Notes: generated by a model not told the origin, from the sequence alone. A DNA stretch of 46,083 bases from an uncultured Solirubrobacteraceae bacterium (GCA_902806205.1 CADCVR010000090.1:1-46083), one strand, 5' to 3'. Shown: positions 33,870 to 41,894, counted from the first letter of the stretch. Numbers and translations are program-made.

Positions 33870-34737
33870 GGTCGCCTCGCCGCGCCGGACGGGTCGGGCC
33901 GCCTGGCGGGCCTGGCTCGCGCTCGCGCGCATCTCCAACGCCCCCACCGTCGTCTCCAACGCGATCGCGGGCGCGGCGCTCGCCGGCGGGAGCGGCGCGA
34001 TCGGGACCATCGCGCCGGTGGCCGTGGCGATGGTGCTCTTCTACACCGCCGGAATGGTCTGCAACGACGTGTTGGACGTCGACGTCGACCGGCGCGAGCG
34101 CCCGGAGCGCCCGCTGCCGTCCGGACAGATCTCGATCCGAGCGGCCGTCGCCGCGACCGTGGGCCTGTTCGCGATCGGCGAGGCGCTGCTGCTGGCGATC
34201 AGCGCCGGCGCCGCGCTGGCGGGCCTGGTCCTCATCGCCGCAATAGTCCTCTACGACGCCTGGCACAAGGGCAACGTGCTGTCGCCGGTGCTGATGGGCG
34301 CCTGCCGGGCGCTCGTCTACGTCGTCGCCGCCCTGGCCGTCGCCGACGAGGTTCGCGGCGTCGTCTGGGGCGCCGCCGGCCTCGTGCTGCTCTTCGTCGT
34401 CGGGCTGACGGAGGTCGCGAAGGCCAGGGAGCGGAGCCTCGGTTCGCTCTGGCCCGTCGTGGCGGTCCTGGCGCCCGCGGCGGTCTGGGCCCGGGAGGTC
34501 CGCTCGGCCGCCGTCGCGCTGCTCAGCCTCGCTTTCGTCGCGGCGACCGTCCACGCCCTGTGGCTGGCGCTCGCCCGGCGCGCCACCGGGCCGGCGGTCG
34601 GGCACCTCATCGCCACCGTCGCGCTGCTGGACGCCCTGGCGATCGCCGCCGTGGGCGGCAGCACGGCGGCCATCGTGACCTGCCTGGCGGCGTTCGCGGC
34701 CACACTTGCCCTCCAGACCAGGATCGCCGGAACCTGA
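33856..34737 (+). CDS. eboC: UbiA-like prenyltransferase EboC
   Basis: A 293-residue integral membrane protein with about eight to nine helices. The first prenyl-diphosphate-binding motif is NDVLDVDVDRRERPERPLPSG, the classical NDxxDxxxD form. The second aspartate motif is reduced to YDAWHKG, as often in EboC. It should bind a polyprenyl or other diphosphate at the membrane. The ATG at 33856 overlaps the eboE 3' end by 14 bp. The presence of an IPP isomerase two genes later fits an isoprenoid substrate. Confidence 0.9.
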   Translation: MLSAEVASPRRTGRAAWRAWLALARISNAPTVVSNAIAGAALAGGSGAIGTIAPVAVAMVLFYTAGMVCNDVLDVDVDRRERPERPLPSGQISIRAAVAATVGLFAIGEALLLAISAGAALAGLVLIAAIVLYDAWHKGNVLSPVLMGACRALVYVVAALAVADEVRGVVWGAAGLVLLFVVGLTEVAKARERSLGSLWPVVAVLAPAAVWAREVRSAAVALLSLAFVAATVHALWLALARRATGPAVGHLIATVALLDALAIAAVGGSTAAIVTCLAAFAATLALQTRIAGT

Positions 34738-34738
34738 G

Positions 34739-36124
34739 ATGCGCAAGACCGTCGTCCTGTGCGCCGTCGGGTTGACCCCCGACCTCGTGGGGGACAGCAC
34801 CCCACGGCTGAAGGCCTTCGCCGGTACGGGAGCGATGGTGCCGCTGGGCGGGGTCACGCCGGCCGTGACCGCCACGGTGCAGAGCACCTACCTCACCGGC
34901 AAGCTCCCGCGCGAACACGGCGCGGTGGGCAACGGCTGGCTGTTCCGCGACACCATGGAGGTGCGGCTGTGGCAGCAGTCCAACCGACTCGTCCAAGCGC
35001 CGAAGATCTGGGATACGGTCCCCGGCCTCACCGTGGCGAACCTGTGCTGGTGGTTCGCCATGTACGCAGGGGCCGACGTGACCGTCACGCCCCGCCCGAT
35101 GTACCCCGCCGACGGACGCAAGATCCCCGACTGCTACACCAAGCCCGGCGACCTGCGCGACAGCCTGCAGGGTGAACTCGGTCAGTTCCCGCTGTTCAAG
35201 TTCTGGGGGCCGGCAGCGTCGATCGACTCGACGCGCTGGATCGCCGGGGCCGCCAAGAGCGTCGAGGGTCGCTTCGGGCCCGACCTCACGCTGGTGTACC
35301 TCCCCCACCTCGACTACGGCCTGCAGAAGAAGGGCCCGGCCGAGCGCGACGTGCGCACGGAGCTCGGGGAGCTGGACGCCGTCGCCGGCGACCTGATCGA
35401 CTTCTACGAGGAACGCGGGGCGCGCGTGATCGTCCTCTCGGAGTACGGCATCGTTCCGGTCTCGCGCCCGGTCCATCCCAACCGCGTGCTTCGCGCAGCA
35501 GGGCTCATCAGCTACCGGATGGAGCTGGGCCGCGAGGTGCTCGACATCGGCGGCAGCGAGGCCTTCGCGATGGCCGATCACCAGCTGGCGCACGTCTATG
35601 TCCGCGACAGCCGCCGCGTCGACGAGGTCAAGGCGCTGCTCGCAGGGTCGCCGGGAGTCCGCGACGTCCTCGACGAGGAGGGCAAGCGCGACCATGGGCT
35701 CGACCACGACCGCGCGGGAGAGCTGGTGCTCATCGCAGAGCCCGACTCCTGGTTCACCTACTACTACTGGGAGGACGACGATCGCGCGCCCGACTACGCA
35801 CGGACGGTGGACATCCACCGCAAGCCCGGCTATGACCCCGTCGAGCTGTTCCTCGACCCCGCCATCCGGATCCCGCCGCTGGCGCTCGGCTCGCGTCTGG
35901 TCCGCAAGAAGCTCGGCTTCCGCACGCTCATGGACGTCATCCCCCTTGACGCCTCGCTGGTGAAGGGCTCTCACGGGCGCATCCCGGCCGACCCGGCCAA
36001 GGGACCGTTGCTCATGACCCGTCAGGCCGAGCTCCTCGGCGACGGCGACGTCGCGGCGACCGACGTCCATGACGTCATCCTCAGCCACCTCGGACTCCCG
36101 GCCCCCCGCGCGATGTCACGATGA
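34739..36124 (+). CDS. eboF: Alkaline-phosphatase-fold protein EboF
   Basis: A 461-residue protein of the nucleotide pyrophosphatase/phosphodiesterase branch of the alkaline phosphatase superfamily. The nucleophile region is PAVTATVQSTYLTG (Thr), metal ligands sit in YLPHLDYGLQKKG (Asp, and His in the PHLD context), LSEYGIVPV and MADHQLAHVYV (Asp-His). There is no signal peptide, so it is cytoplasmic or membrane-associated. Position and size match EboF. It begins 1 nt after the eboC stop and overlaps the isomerase gene by ATGA. Confidence 0.88.
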   Translation: MRKTVVLCAVGLTPDLVGDSTPRLKAFAGTGAMVPLGGVTPAVTATVQSTYLTGKLPREHGAVGNGWLFRDTMEVRLWQQSNRLVQAPKIWDTVPGLTVANLCWWFAMYAGADVTVTPRPMYPADGRKIPDCYTKPGDLRDSLQGELGQFPLFKFWGPAASIDSTRWIAGAAKSVEGRFGPDLTLVYLPHLDYGLQKKGPAERDVRTELGELDAVAGDLIDFYEERGARVIVLSEYGIVPVSRPVHPNRVLRAAGLISYRMELGREVLDIGGSEAFAMADHQLAHVYVRDSRRVDEVKALLAGSPGVRDVLDEEGKRDHGLDHDRAGELVLIAEPDSWFTYYYWEDDDRAPDYARTVDIHRKPGYDPVELFLDPAIRIPPLALGSRLVRKKLGFRTLMDVIPLDASLVKGSHGRIPADPAKGPLLMTRQAELLGDGDVAATDVHDVILSHLGLPAPRAMSR

Positions 36125-37161
36125 CCGTGGTCACGCGCAAGGCCGATCATCTGCGCGCCGCCGCCGGCGCGGATGTCGGCCATGACGGCGGCAACGGCCT
36201 CGAGGGCCTTCGGCTGAGCCACCGGGCACTTCCCGAGCGCGACCTGGCCGACGTCACGCTGGAGACCGACCTGCTCGGCGCGCGGCTCGGCGCGCCGCTG
36301 CTCGTCTCGGCCATGACGGGGGGCACGCCGGCGGCCGAGGTGCTCAACGCCCGCCTCGCACGCGCGGCGACCGAGCACCGGCTCGGGCTCGTGCTCGGCT
36401 CCGGGCGCGCGTTGCTCGAGGACCGCGAGCAGCTGCGCACGTACCGCAGCGACGACCGGCCGCCCCTGTTGCTGGCGAACCTCGGAGCCGCCCAGATCCG
36501 CGGCCCGCACGCCGACCGCGCCGAACGGCTTGTCGAGCTCCTGGACGCCGATGGCCTCACGATCCATCTCAACGCGATCCAGGAGGCGGTCCAGCCCGAG
36601 GGTGAGCCGGAGTTCGCCGGCGTCGTCGACGCGATCGCCGCGATCGTGGCCCGGCTGGCTCCGCTGCCCGTGGTGGTGAAGGAGGTCGGCTTCGGGATGG
36701 ACCCCGAGGATGTGACCTTGCTGGCTCAGGCGGGCGTCGCGGCCGTCGACGTGGCCGGCGCAGGAGGGACGAACTGGGCGCTGGTCGAGGGGCGCCGGGA
36801 TCACCGCGTGCAGCCGCTCGCGGCGGCCTTCGCCGCTTGGGGCGTGCCGACCGCCGAGGCGCTGCAAGGCGCCATCGCCGCCGCCCCCGGCCTGCCGATC
36901 ATCGCCAGCGGCGGTCTCCGCGACGGGGTCGACGTGGCCAAGACGCTTGCGCTCGGAGCCTGCGCCTCCGGGCTGGCGCGGACCTTCCTGCTCGCCGCGC
37001 AGGCCGACGACGCCTCGGAGACGGCGGCGGTCCTGATCTGCCAGTTGCGGGTGGCCGTGTGGGCGAGCGGTGCCGCGAGCGCATCCCGGCTCGATCGGTC
37101 GCACCTGCGCGAGCGTGCTCGCCCGAGGGACTACCTGCCTCGGCTGGGCGGGCCGGAATGA
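36121..37161 (+). CDS. fni: Type-2 isopentenyl-diphosphate isomerase (FMN-dependent)
   Basis: A 346-residue (beta/alpha)8 flavoenzyme interconverting IPP and DMAPP. Landmarks are TRKADHLRAA (N-terminal R-K-x-DH substrate motif), LVSAMTGGTP (FMN), LLANLGAAQ, HLNAIQEAVQPEGE, VVKEVGFGM and IASGGLRDG. The length is normal. It overlaps eboF by 4 bp, so it is part of the ebo operon here. This gene is not part of the standard ebo set and suggests the pathway consumes DMAPP or IPP, plausibly through EboC. Its stop is followed by the mosaic sequence at 37189-37260. Confidence 0.92.
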   Translation: MTVVTRKADHLRAAAGADVGHDGGNGLEGLRLSHRALPERDLADVTLETDLLGARLGAPLLVSAMTGGTPAAEVLNARLARAATEHRLGLVLGSGRALLEDREQLRTYRSDDRPPLLLANLGAAQIRGPHADRAERLVELLDADGLTIHLNAIQEAVQPEGEPEFAGVVDAIAAIVARLAPLPVVVKEVGFGMDPEDVTLLAQAGVAAVDVAGAGGTNWALVEGRRDHRVQPLAAAFAAWGVPTAEALQGAIAAAPGLPIIASGGLRDGVDVAKTLALGACASGLARTFLLAAQADDASETAAVLICQLRVAVWASGAASASRLDRSHLRERARPRDYLPRLGGPE

Positions 37162-37188
37162 GAACGCTCGCGCCTGGGTGAAGTCGGG

Positions 37189-37260
37189 ATGGTCCGCTCG
37201 ATCGAGGTGCGCGACACCCGCGTCACCTCCTCGGCGCAGAAGGCGGCCACGGGTGTCGTC
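37189..37260 (+). repeat. In-frame mosaic of mrp and histone-like gene fragments
   Basis: Positions 37189-37215 equal 37881-37907 (mrp codons 28-36) base for base over 27 bp. The following 37216-37260 equal 29961-30005 (end of the histone-like gene) over 45 bp. The junction keeps both original reading frames, giving MVRSIEVRD joined to TRVTSSAQKAATGVV. The open frame continues antisense through the lipoprotein gene to 37767. The two donors lie 0.7 kb and 7 kb away. Confidence 0.85.
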
Positions 37261-37269
37261 CGGGGGGCT

Positions 37270-37731
37270 TCAGCCCGCGCCGCAGACCTTCAGGCCGATG
37301 GCCCGGATCTTCGCGCGGGACTGCTCGGTCACCTTCACGAGCTCCGTCCCGATCTGCTGCAGCTTGACGCTGTCCTTGTCCTTGGCCGCCCGGATCACCT
37401 CGTCGAACCGCTCGAGCAGGCCCTCCTGCAGCTCGTAGGCGTCGTCTGCGGTCTCGGCGATCTCCCCCGGCGCCTTCAGCGCCCGCAGCTCCTCGAGCTG
37501 CTGCTCGGCCAGCCGGCGCCGCGTCGCGGTGATCCGCTCGAGCTCGGCCACCGATCCGGCGTCGCCGACGTCGCCGAGCTCGCGCCCACGGGCGGCGGTC
37601 CGGGCGCAGATGGCGTCGGCCTGCTTGACGTACTCGGCGCGGCTGAGCGGTTCCTCCCCGCCGCATCCGGCGAGGGTCGCCAGCACCGTCAAGGACAGCG
37701 GCACGGTGAGCAGCGGGAAACGGCGCGGCAT
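37270..37731 (-). CDS. Small lipoprotein of unknown function
   Basis: A 153-residue protein with a lipoprotein signal (MPRRFPLLTVPLSLTVLA, lipobox LAGC, Cys 23). The mature part is all-helical: SRAEYVKQADAIC near the start, then Arg/Glu-rich helices, and a final Cys in LKVCGAG that may pair with the Cys of ADAIC. The Y-x-x-x-AD-x-IC pattern is frequent in actinobacterial lipoproteins of unknown role. A similar layout is found in the protein at 41069-41617. It is divergent from mrp. Confidence 0.78.
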   Translation of the reverse strand: MPRRFPLLTVPLSLTVLATLAGCGGEEPLSRAEYVKQADAICARTAARGRELGDVGDAGSVAELERITATRRRLAEQQLEELRALKAPGEIAETADDAYELQEGLLERFDEVIRAAKDKDSVKLQQIGTELVKVTEQSRAKIRAIGLKVCGAG

Positions 37732-37787
37732 GACGGCCTCTCGTCGGAATGTGTCAAGAGCGCGTGAGCCGACCGCGCCAGGCTTGC

Positions 37788-37793
37788 CACAAT
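37788..37793 (+). promoter_or_regulatory. -10 element of mrp
   Basis: CACAAT lies exactly 6 nt before ATG 37800 with no ribosome site, again the leaderless geometry. Confidence 0.4.
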
Positions 37794-37799
37794 AGATCC

Positions 37800-38981
37800 A
37801 TGCCGTCGAACGAGCAGATCCTCTCCGCCCTCGAGGCCGTCGTCGACCCCGAGATCCGCCGGAACGTCGTGGAGCTCGGCATGGTCCGCTCGATCGAGGT
37901 GCGCGACGGCGCCACCGTGGACGTGATGATCTCGCTGACGACTTCGGGTTGCCCGATCCGGGACCACTTCGTCAGCGCGGTCACCGAGGCGGTCTCCAAG
38001 CTCGCCGGCGTGACCCGGGTCAACGTCAGCTTCGACGTGCTCACCCCGCAGGAGAAGCAGAAGCTCCAGCAGCGGCTCGGGGGCACGGCGCTGCCCGACG
38101 GCACGCTCGCGGCCGTCACGAACGTCATCTGCGTCGGCTCGGGCAAGGGCGGCGTGGGCAAGTCGACGCTCACCGCGAACCTCGCGGCCGCACTGGCCGG
38201 CGAGGGCAAGCGCGTCGGCATCCTCGACGCCGACGTCTGGGGCTACTCCATCCCGCGCATGTACGGGCTGGGAGCGACGCGCCCCCCCGTCTCGTCGGAG
38301 CGCAAGATCCTTCCCCTGGAGGCCTTCGGGGTGAAGGTCATGTCGATCGGCTTCTTCGTCGAGGAGGACGCCGCCGTCGTGTGGCGGGGTCCCATGCTCC
38401 ACAAGGCACTCACCCAGTTCCTGCAGGACGTGGCGTGGGGCGAGCTCGACTACCTGCTCGTCGACCTGCCGCCGGGCACGGGCGACGTCTCCATGACGCT
38501 CTCCCAGATGCTGCCCCACGCGAAGTTCGTCATCGTCACCACGCCGCAGGACACGGCGCAGAGGGTCGCGCGCCGCGCCGCCGAGATGGCCCACAAGGTC
38601 AACCTCGAGGTCATCGGGATCATCGAGAACATGGCCGGCTTCACGACGCCGTCCGGGGAGCGCTTCGCGATCTTCGGCGAGGGCGGCGGTGCCGCGCTGG
38701 CCGAGGAGCTCGACGTGCCGCTGCTCGGCAAGGTGCCGATCACGATGCCGCTGCGCGCCCAGTCCGACGGGGGCGAGCCCCTCGTCTTCGAGGACCCCGA
38801 CGACCCCGCCGCCCAGGCGATCCGCCACGCCGCCCGCGGGCTCGTGGCGCTCACGCCGAGCGCGCTGCCGATGCTGCAGTCCGTCGTGCCCGAGCCGCCG
38901 GCGCTGCAGGTCATCAAGCCGTCGGGCATGTCGCTGCCGATGAGCGACGCGTCGCGCGCGGACGGCGGCGCGGCCGCGTAG
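37800..38981 (+). CDS. mrp: Mrp/NBP35-family P-loop ATPase
   Basis: A 393-residue protein. The N-terminal DUF59/MIP18 domain spans residues 1-80 (EAVVDPEIRRNVVELGMV, TTSGCPIRD). The deviant Walker A GKGGVGKST is at 115-123, then LDADVWGYSIPRM and LLVDLPPGTGDVSMTL. Mrp/ApbC proteins carry and transfer Fe-S clusters. The usual CxxC after IIENMA is absent here (MAGFTTPSGERFAIFGEGG), as in some actinobacterial Mrp proteins, so cluster binding by that motif is not expected. Codons 28-36 are duplicated at 37189-37215. The stop TAG is followed after 6 nt by the repeat element at 38988. Confidence 0.93.
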   Translation: MPSNEQILSALEAVVDPEIRRNVVELGMVRSIEVRDGATVDVMISLTTSGCPIRDHFVSAVTEAVSKLAGVTRVNVSFDVLTPQEKQKLQQRLGGTALPDGTLAAVTNVICVGSGKGGVGKSTLTANLAAALAGEGKRVGILDADVWGYSIPRMYGLGATRPPVSSERKILPLEAFGVKVMSIGFFVEEDAAVVWRGPMLHKALTQFLQDVAWGELDYLLVDLPPGTGDVSMTLSQMLPHAKFVIVTTPQDTAQRVARRAAEMAHKVNLEVIGIIENMAGFTTPSGERFAIFGEGGGAALAEELDVPLLGKVPITMPLRAQSDGGEPLVFEDPDDPAAQAIRHAARGLVALTPSALPMLQSVVPEPPALQVIKPSGMSLPMSDASRADGGAAA

Positions 38982-38987
38982 CCTGCC

Positions 38988-39155
38988 TAGATGAGTCGTT
39001 CCACGGATTCGCTGCCGCCGAGCGACGTCCCGGCTGGCACCTGACACCACCCGATCCCTTGCCGATCCCGACAGGATCGGCTGCGGAATCGTGCGGCGTC
39101 AGCCATCCACCCGGACCGCCGATCGACGGGAGCGCCTCGTGGAACAACTCATCTA
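38988..39155. mobile_element. 168-bp inverted-repeat element, family B, complete copy
   Basis: Terminal repeats TAGATGAGTYGTTCCACG (17 of 18 match) at 38988-39005 and 39138-39155 face inward. The right terminal TAG is the stop codon of carbonic anhydrase; the left one lies 6 nt past the mrp stop. A perfect 8-bp stem GCCGATCC/GGATCGGC with 5-nt loop sits at 39061-39081. A second copy with the same stem is at 1-120. No coding sequence inside. Position between convergent genes suggests a bidirectional terminator role. Confidence 0.8.
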
Positions 39156-39656
39156 CGCGGTCACCTCGCGCAGGCTGCCGTCCTTGACGTCGTAGACGAA
39201 GCCGCGGATCGCGTCCTTGTGCGGGATGAACGGCGAGGCCTTGATGCGGGCGATCGACTGCTTGACGTCGACGTCGATATCGTCGAAGGCCTCCGCGGCC
39301 CACTCCGGCTTGACGCCGGTCTCGTCCTGGATGTCCCGCTTGAACGCGTCGTCGGTGAACGTCAGCATGCCGCAGTCCGTGTGGTGGAGGAGGACGATCT
39401 CCTTGGTCCCGAGCAGCCGCTGGGAGATGGCCAGGGAGCGGAGATCGCCGTCGGTCACCACGCCGCCGGCGTTGCGGATGACGTGCGCGTCGCCCTCCTG
39501 CAGCCCGAGCAGCTTCGACGGCTGCAGGCGGGCGTCCATGCAGGCCAGGACCGCGATCTGCTTGCCCGGAGGCATCGGCAGATCGCCCGTGGTCGCGGGG
39601 TCGAACGCCTCCTTGTAGGCCTCGGCGTTCTTGAGCAGGTCATCGGTCGCGGACAT
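39153..39656 (-). CDS. Beta-class carbonic anhydrase
   Basis: A 167-residue beta-carbonic anhydrase converting CO2 and bicarbonate. Zinc ligands are Cys39 in ACMDARL (with the Asp41-Arg43 dyad), His92 and Cys95 in HHTDCGM. The RNAGG motif follows CxDxR as usual for the type II/YadF-like small clade. ATG 39656 has a ribosome site GGAGG 10 nt upstream; the longer frame to 39917 is antisense to aroA. Its stop codon is the end of the family-B element. It is divergent from aroA. Confidence 0.94.
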   Translation of the reverse strand: MSATDDLLKNAEAYKEAFDPATTGDLPMPPGKQIAVLACMDARLQPSKLLGLQEGDAHVIRNAGGVVTDGDLRSLAISQRLLGTKEIVLLHHTDCGMLTFTDDAFKRDIQDETGVKPEWAAEAFDDIDVDVKQSIARIKASPFIPHKDAIRGFVYDVKDGSLREVTA

Positions 39657-39694
39657 TCCAAAGCCTCCAGACGGGGATGAAACGGGAAGGTAGC

Positions 39695-39710
39695 AATCCC
39701 TGTCGGGATT
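39695..39710. promoter_or_regulatory. Inverted repeat between carbonic anhydrase and aroA
   Basis: AATCCC-TGTC-GGGATT (6-bp perfect arms, 4-nt spacer) lies 39 bp upstream of the carbonic anhydrase ATG and just before the first possible aroA ATG at 39718. It could be an operator for a divergent regulator or a short hairpin. Confidence 0.35.
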
Positions 39711-39762
39711 TGTTCGTATGGCGGAGGCCGCCCGCTGGAGCTCGTCTGGCAGGCTGAGCGGC

Positions 39763-41064
39763 GTGGCCGGCGCGCTGAAGCTCCACCCGTCGGCGGCGCC
39801 GGTCGACGCGCGCGTCCGGGTGCCGGGCTCGAAGAGCATCACCAACCGCGCGCTGGTCGCCGCGGCACTGGCGGACGGCCGCAGCATGCTGACCGGCGCG
39901 CTCGTCGCCGACGACACGCTGGCGATGCGTGACGTCCTCGGCCGGCTCGGGGCACGCCTGGTCGCCGGCGACGGGGGGCGGACCCTGAGCGTGGACGGGT
40001 GCGCCGGAAGGTTGCCCCCCGCGGGCGACCGCCTCGACGGGCGTTCGGCCGGGACCGTCGCGCGCTTCGTCCTGCCGCTCCTCGCGCTCGGCGCCGGCGA
40101 CTACGTCCTCGACGGCTCGGCGCAGATGCGCGCCCGGCCCCTCGGCGCGGGCGTGGATGCCCTTCGCGCGCTCGGCGTGGACGTCGCCTACGAGCAGGGC
40201 GCGGGTCACCTGCCGGTCAGGGTGACGGGCGCCGGCGGGCGGGTGCGCGCGGCGGTCGCCGTCCGCGCCGACGCCAGCTCGCAGTACACGAGCGGCCTGC
40301 TGCTCAGCGCGCCGTGCTTCGCCGACGGGCTTCTGCTCACGGTGGACGGGGACGTCGTCTCGCGACCCTACGTCGAGATGACCGCCGCGGTCATGGAGGC
40401 CTTCGGGGCGGGGGTCGCCCGCGACGGCTCGGACTACCGCGTCGCGCCCGGCGGCTACCGCCCGACGGCGTACGCGGTCGAGCCGGACGCCTCGGCGGCC
40501 TCCTACTTCTTCGCCGCCGCCGCGATCACCGGCGGGCGCGTCGTCGTACCGGGGCTCGGCGCCGGCAGCCTCCAGGGCGACCTCGCCTTCGTGCGGGTGC
40601 TCGAGCGGATGGGCTGCGAGGTCGTCCTCGGCTCCGGCGCGACGGAGGTGCGCGGTCCCCGCAGGCTCGCCGGCGTCGCGGTGGACCTGCGCGACCTGTC
40701 CGACACCGCGCAGACCCTCGCGGTCGTGGCGCCGTGGGCGACGACGCCCACGCGCATCACCGGCATCGGCTTCATCCGCAACAAGGAGAGCGACCGCGTC
40801 CGGGCCGTCGCGACGGAACTGCGCCGCGCCGGGATCGAGGTGGCCGAGGAGGCCGACGGCCTGCTCATCCACCCCGGCGTGCCGCGGGCCGCCCGGATCA
40901 GGACCTACGACGACCACCGCATGGCGATGAGCTTCGCGCTGCTCGCGCTGCGCACCGACGGCATCGAGATCGAGGATCCGGGCTGCGTGGCGAAGACCTA
41001 CCCGGGCTACTTCGCCGACCTCGCGGCGGCGACGGGCGTCACCGGGACCACGATGGCCGGCTGA
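39763..41064 (+). CDS. aroA: 5-Enolpyruvylshikimate-3-phosphate synthase
   Basis: A 433-residue EPSP synthase, the sixth step of the shikimate pathway. Landmarks are VPGSKSITNRALVAAAL near the N-terminus, DGSAQMRARPL, ASSQYTSGLLLSAP, FIRNKESDRVRA and TYDDHRMAMSFALLAL. The length is normal for the family. I choose GTG 39763 (protein begins MAGALKLHPSAAP) because the family usually starts about 18 residues before PGSKS; the ATG at 39718 would add 15 residues of low similarity. No other aro genes are adjacent, apart from the aroB-like eboD 8 kb away, which probably has a different role. Confidence 0.95.
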   Translation: MAGALKLHPSAAPVDARVRVPGSKSITNRALVAAALADGRSMLTGALVADDTLAMRDVLGRLGARLVAGDGGRTLSVDGCAGRLPPAGDRLDGRSAGTVARFVLPLLALGAGDYVLDGSAQMRARPLGAGVDALRALGVDVAYEQGAGHLPVRVTGAGGRVRAAVAVRADASSQYTSGLLLSAPCFADGLLLTVDGDVVSRPYVEMTAAVMEAFGAGVARDGSDYRVAPGGYRPTAYAVEPDASAASYFFAAAAITGGRVVVPGLGAGSLQGDLAFVRVLERMGCEVVLGSGATEVRGPRRLAGVAVDLRDLSDTAQTLAVVAPWATTPTRITGIGFIRNKESDRVRAVATELRRAGIEVAEEADGLLIHPGVPRAARIRTYDDHRMAMSFALLALRTDGIEIEDPGCVAKTYPGYFADLAAATGVTGTTMAG

Positions 41065-41068
41065 GGGG

Positions 41069-41617
41069 TCAGGCGCCCGGACCGGCGCAGGCCGGGGCCC
41101 CGCGTCGCACGGAGGACGGCAGCCGCGACACGTCCGGAAGCAGGCCTGACAGCTCGCCGAGCGCGGTGGTGGCCGCGTCGGTCTCGCCCGCGCGGCCGAG
41201 GCGCACGCCGTCGTCGATGCGGTCGGCGGACTCGCGGCCCTGGGCGAGGGTGAGCAGGTGGATCCGGCGCAGCGTCGCGGGCGGCGTCACCTGTCCGAGC
41301 TGCTCCAGGCCGGCGCGATAACGGCGCGCGAGCAGCTCGATCGCGCGGACGGGGTCCCGCTCGTCGACCGGGGTTCGCGCGAGGCGCTCGATCGTGCGCA
41401 CCGTGGTCGCGCAGTAGTCGTCGAGCGCCCGGAGGTAGGCGGCCCGGGTGACCGACGGCGTGGTGGGCGGCGCCGGCACCGCGGGCCGGGTGGGCGCCGG
41501 GGTCGCCGGCGCCTCCTCGGCCCGCGGCGCCTCGCCGCCGCCGCAACCGGCGAGGGCGACGCAGGCGAAGAGCACGACGGAGGTGCGACGGGCGCTCAGC
41601 GGCGCCGCACCTTCCAT
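41069..41617 (-). CDS. Lipoprotein of unknown function
   Basis: A 182-residue protein with a lipoprotein signal (RRTSVVLFACVALAGC, Cys about 25). A Pro/Ala/Thr-rich linker (about residues 30-55) is followed by an all-helical domain starting SVTRAAYLRALDDYCATT and ending with a Cys (GAPACAG). The layout (lipobox, helix with Y-L-x-x-LDDYC, terminal Cys) is like the lipoprotein at 37270-37731, so they may be distant paralogues. It converges on aroA with 4 bp between stop codons and lies just downstream of the ferredoxin gene on the same strand. Confidence 0.72.
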   Translation of the reverse strand: MEGAAPLSARRTSVVLFACVALAGCGGGEAPRAEEAPATPAPTRPAVPAPPTTPSVTRAAYLRALDDYCATTVRTIERLARTPVDERDPVRAIELLARRYRAGLEQLGQVTPPATLRRIHLLTLAQGRESADRIDDGVRLGRAGETDAATTALGELSGLLPDVSRLPSSVRRGAPACAGPGA

Positions 41618-41627
41618 CCGCGCGAAC

Positions 41628-41894
41628 CTACTTGTCCTGCGCGAAGTAGTCCGCGTTGACCTGGATGAAGCCCGTCCACTCCTCGGGAAGCTGGTCCTCG
41701 GCGAAGCACGCGTCCACGGGGCACGCCTCGACGCACGCGTCGCAGTCGATGCACTCCTCCGGGTCGATGTACAGCATCGTGACCTTGTCGTAGTCGGGCT
41801 CGTCGGGCGTGGGGTGGATGCAGTCGACAGGGCACACCTCTACGCAGGAGTTGTCCTTCGTGCCGACACACGGCTCGGCGATCACGTAGGCCAT
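41628..41894 (-). CDS. fdxA: 7Fe ferredoxin
   Basis: An 88-residue bacterial ferredoxin with one [3Fe-4S] and one [4Fe-4S] cluster. Cysteines 9, 17, 21 and 25 lie in PCVGTKDNSCVEVCPVDC, and 48, 51, 54 and 58 in ECIDCDACVEACPVDAC. A C-terminal Ala/Asn/Gln tail is usual for FdxA. It carries low-potential electrons in the cytoplasm to unknown partners. The ATG at 41894 is preceded by AGAGGT. It is followed by the lipoprotein gene after 10 bp. Confidence 0.95.
   Translation of the reverse strand: MAYVIAEPCVGTKDNSCVEVCPVDCIHPTPDEPDYDKVTMLYIDPEECIDCDACVEACPVDACFAEDQLPEEWTGFIQVNADYFAQDK

Noticed and set aside
37189-37767. 192-residue plus-strand ORF starting with the mosaic
   Set aside because: Most of it is antisense to the lipoprotein gene; only the mosaic itself is kept as a feature. 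Translation is unsupported.
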